A stretch of DNA of 64,000 nucleotides from Cognatundibacterium oligocarboniphilum (GTDB lineage: Bacteria; Pseudomonadota; Gammaproteobacteria; Burkholderiales; Burkholderiaceae_D), in contig NZ_JABXYJ010000002.1 in the NCBI RefSeq assembly GCF_013377855.1, positions 62,001 through 126,000 on the forward strand, in the 5' to 3' direction. The position numbers were made by a program, and so were the translations under genes. Shown here one piece after another: positions 62,066 to 64,000 of this stretch; the stretch's first letter is position 1; each line of letters begins with the position of its first letter. The notes below the pieces were generated by a model. It did not search any database, had not been told where the DNA came from, and saw nothing but the letters and a program-made list of their open reading frames with translations.

Positions 62066-62142
62066 GGTGGTCGTAGCTCAGTTGGTAGAGTCCAGGATTG
62101 TGATTCCTGTTGTCGTGGGTTCGAGTCCCATCGACCACCCCA
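62066..62142 (+). tRNA. tRNA-His (GTG anticodon)
   Basis: The cloverleaf can be drawn in full: acceptor GTGGTCG paired with CGACCAC, D-arm with AGCTCAGTTGGTAGAG, anticodon stem CAGGA/TCCTG with loop TTGTGAT (anticodon at 62100-62102), T-arm with GGTTCGAGTCCC, and an encoded CCA. The extra G at position -1 opposite C73, the identity element of tRNA-His, is present at 62066. Confidence 0.96.
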
Positions 62143-62153
62143 TGAGATTCAAT

Positions 62154-62183
62154 AAAAAAGCCCGTTCATAAGCGGGCTTTTTT
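62154..62183 (+). terminator. Rho-independent terminator after tRNA-His
   Basis: AAAAAAGCCCG and CGGGCTTTTTT form a stem with a short loop and T-run, 11 nt after the tRNA. Confidence 0.85.
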
Positions 62184-62253
62184 ATTTGGTTTTTTAACTT
62201 TTAATTTCAGCTGAATTTGAATTGTTTTCCTCCATCAGAACCGAAACGGGCAT

Positions 62254-62278
62254 AAAAAAGCCTACGCAGAGCGTAGGC
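62254..62278 (-). terminator. Rho-independent terminator of the copper chaperone gene
   Basis: GCCTACGC-AGA-GCGTAGGC is a perfect 8-bp hairpin (62260-62278); on the minus strand it is followed by a T-run. It lies about 135 nt after the stop at 62413. Confidence 0.8.
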
Positions 62279-62412
62279 ATGAACTCACAATATTCGTGAG
62301 ATGAGGAGCGTGCGGTGAGACGTTTGCAATATAACCTTGCCAACACGCTTCATCATCCGCTATTACATTTTTTTACCGTTACCCGCTGATAGTCACAAAT
62401 TCTGGTGTGAAT

Positions 62413-62862
62413 TTACATTTTATGCTGCATCACCGTCATCTCTCTGACCGATGCCTTCACTTCCCGCACTTCACGTTTTTTGTCATCATCCTCAAAAGTC
62501 AGCTTCAGAATCACGGTCTCACCTGCACGTGCCTGATTTTTTAAATTCATCAGCATGATGTGGTAAGCACCTGGCTTGAGTTCAATGCTTTTTCCGGCAG
62601 GGATATCCAATGCGTTCATTGCCCGCATTTTCATCACATTATTTTCCATTTGCATTTCATGGACTTCTGCCACACCAGCTACCGCAGTTTGCACCTCAAC
62701 CAGCCTGACATGTCGGGGGCTCTGAATCTGCATGAAAGCACCGGTTGCCTGCTGCTGCGGCACAGTTGCCCTGACCCAGGCGTCTTTAATCACGACGTCG
62801 GCATGCGCGGTCAATGCTGACATCATGCAGGTTAGCGTCACTGCCTTCAAAAATTTCTTCAT
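62413..62862 (-). CDS. Periplasmic copper chaperone, PCu(A)C family
   Basis: A 149-residue protein from the ATG at 62862, chosen because GGGAG lies 5 nt upstream. A signal peptide (MKKFLKAVTLTCMMSALTAHA) is followed by a DUF461/PCu(A)C domain. The copper site H-x-M is visible in EVHEMQMENNVMKMR and in YHIMLM, matching H(M)-x10-M-x21-H-x-M. These proteins bring copper to oxidase subunit II or other copper sites in the periplasm. The Met-rich C-terminus (MTVMQHKM) may add ligands. It follows dusA by 55 nt. Confidence 0.92.
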   Translation of the reverse strand: MKKFLKAVTLTCMMSALTAHADVVIKDAWVRATVPQQQATGAFMQIQSPRHVRLVEVQTAVAGVAEVHEMQMENNVMKMRAMNALDIPAGKSIELKPGAYHIMLMNLKNQARAGETVILKLTFEDDDKKREVREVKASVREMTVMQHKM

Positions 62863-62917
62863 CATCACTCCCATTGGTTCATTACTCATTGATTGAACTG
62901 ATTGAAAATTTTCCTGT

Positions 62918-63994
62918 TTACTCGGTTTCTTTTGGACTACGGTCATACGCCGTCACACTTTGCATACGCTCGAACGCTTCCAGCAGAATTTCCGGTTTCC
63001 CCTGCGCCAGTTTTTTGCTGTCCGACAAAGTTTGCCGGAACGCACGCGCGCCGACCAGTCCCATCATCAGCCCCAGCATGTGACGGATCACACTGTTTAA
63101 ACGCAGGCCTTTGCCATTGTTTCCATACAACTCCAGCTGGCGGTATATATAAGGGATCATGCAATGCAGGATTTCCTCCCGCGTTTTAACTGGCGTGGCA
63201 TCCCCGTAAAACCGCTCATCAAAGGTCGCCATGAAATACGGGTTGTGATACGCCTCACGTCCTATCATGACTCCATCCACATGCTGTAAATGCAAGTCCA
63301 TTTCATCTGCCGTTTTGATGCCGCCGTTAAGAATAATTTCAAGCTCAGGAAATTCTCTCTTCAGGCGATAGGCATAGTCGTACTTCAACGGGGGAATCTC
63401 GCGATTTTCACGTGGCGTCAGGCCTTTCAGGACAGCATTGCGGGCATGAACGATAAAGGTGCGGCAACCTGCCTCAGCCACCTTGCCGACAAAATCGCGC
63501 ATGAATTCATAAGAATCGACCTCATCAATACCAATCCGGTGCTTAACGGTGACATCAATCGAGACAGCATCTTTCATCGCTTTCACGCAATCCGCGACCA
63601 GCTGCGGTTCTGCCATCAGGCAGGCGCCAAAGGCGCCCTTCTGCACACGCTCGGAAGGGCAACCGCAATTCAGATTAATTTCATCATAGCCCCATTGCTC
63701 CCCCAGTCTGGCGCTATGCGCCAGATCGGCAGGCTCACTACCGCCAAGCTGCAGGGCAAGCGGATGCTCATCTGGATTAAATTCCAGGTGTCGCTGCAAA
63801 TCACCATGCAGCAGAGAACCGGTAGTGACCATTTCCGTATACAACCAGGTGTGACGGGTGATATGACGGTGAAACTGGCGGCAATGACGATCACTCCATT
63901 CCAGCATCGGGGCGACAGAGACGCGGCGCGGCGGTAAAATGCGGGGCGCAGTTGCTGTATCCGATGCAGTGACGCGGGGTAAAACGGTATTCAT
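62918..63994 (-). CDS. dusA: tRNA-dihydrouridine(20/20a) synthase DusA
   Basis: A 358-residue flavoenzyme from the ATG at 63994; the window edge is 6 nt further, so a longer N-terminus cannot be excluded. Motifs: VSVAPMLEWSDRHCR (FMN site), LNLNCGCPSERVQKGAFGACLM with the catalytic Cys, VKHRIGID, and NGGIKTADEMDLHL with GREAYHNPY. It reduces uridine to dihydrouridine in the tRNA D-loop. It is followed by the copper chaperone gene, probably by chance linkage. Confidence 0.94.
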   Translation of the reverse strand: MNTVLPRVTASDTATAPRILPPRRVSVAPMLEWSDRHCRQFHRHITRHTWLYTEMVTTGSLLHGDLQRHLEFNPDEHPLALQLGGSEPADLAHSARLGEQWGYDEINLNCGCPSERVQKGAFGACLMAEPQLVADCVKAMKDAVSIDVTVKHRIGIDEVDSYEFMRDFVGKVAEAGCRTFIVHARNAVLKGLTPRENREIPPLKYDYAYRLKREFPELEIILNGGIKTADEMDLHLQHVDGVMIGREAYHNPYFMATFDERFYGDATPVKTREEILHCMIPYIYRQLELYGNNGKGLRLNSVIRHMLGLMMGLVGARAFRQTLSDSKKLAQGKPEILLEAFERMQSVTAYDRSPKETE

Positions 63995-64000
63995 ACACAA

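Noticed and set aside
62066-62142. tRNA-His as an attachment site for an integrated element
   Set aside because: No integrase, no direct repeat of the tRNA 3' end and no shift to foreign gene content on either side.
1-64000. CRISPR arrays, transposases, prophage genes, replication origins
   Set aside because: No regularly spaced repeats, no transposase or phage motifs, and no dnaA-box cluster were seen.

Overview
The window reads as chromosomal DNA of a facultatively denitrifying betaproteobacterium. Burkholderiales, perhaps Oxalobacteraceae-like, is my inference from the protein families and the gene order (cyoABCD-SURF1-RegBA, recCBD, narK1K2GHJI-narXL); no 16S gene is present. Coding density is high and overlapping stop/start codons (ATGA) are common. 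I see no insertion sequence, prophage, integrase or CRISPR array.

Layout. (1) 1-5.7 kb: a minus-strand operon of an alkylglycerone-phosphate-synthase-like flavoprotein, GlpD and an FGGY kinase (cut by the window edge), with a divergent AraC-type regulator. (2) 5.9-8.2 kb: a GDP-mannose enzyme (ManC) and an isoprenyl transferase (UppS). (3) 8.5-17.6 kb: recC-recB-recD. (4) 17.8-26.1 kb: a cytochrome bo3 quinol oxidase operon (cyoABCD) continuing into a SURF1 protein and the RegB/RegA redox two-component system, with a divergent MFS transporter. (5) 26.4-58.5 kb: a 32-kb block for anaerobic and nitrogen-oxide life. It holds nsrR/norB, DUF2249, SirB2 and HPP-CBS proteins, a class III ribonucleotide reductase whose glycyl-radical domain is a separate small gene, its activase, hemN, nnrS, the O2-independent ubiquinone genes ubiUVT with a DGC protein, a Crp/Fnr regulator, narXL, a carbonic anhydrase, moaA, an NnrS/oxidase-like membrane protein, a hemerythrin-like protein, a PPIase, narGHJI and two NarK transporters. 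(6) 58.7-64 kb: a large hybrid histidine kinase, tRNA-His, a periplasmic copper chaperone and dusA.

How it works together. Nitrate enters via NarK1/NarK2 and is reduced by NarGHI on quinol supplied under anoxia by UbiUVT. MoaA starts the molybdenum cofactor. HemN supplies heme and NrdD/NrdG supply dNTPs without oxygen. NorB, NnrS proteins and hemerythrin handle nitric oxide. NarX-NarL, RegB-RegA, NsrR and a cluster-less Crp/Fnr protein probably control the block. I can read NsrR-type palindromes at norB and at the Crp/Fnr gene, FNR-type boxes at hemN and ubiU, and a textbook pair of NrdR boxes at nrdD.

The most notable observations are the split class III ribonucleotide reductase, the NsrR-like site in front of the Crp/Fnr regulator, the AGPS-like/GlpD/FGGY operon, the DGC protein inside the ubiUVT operon, and clustered CTAGT motifs in nar-region promoters.
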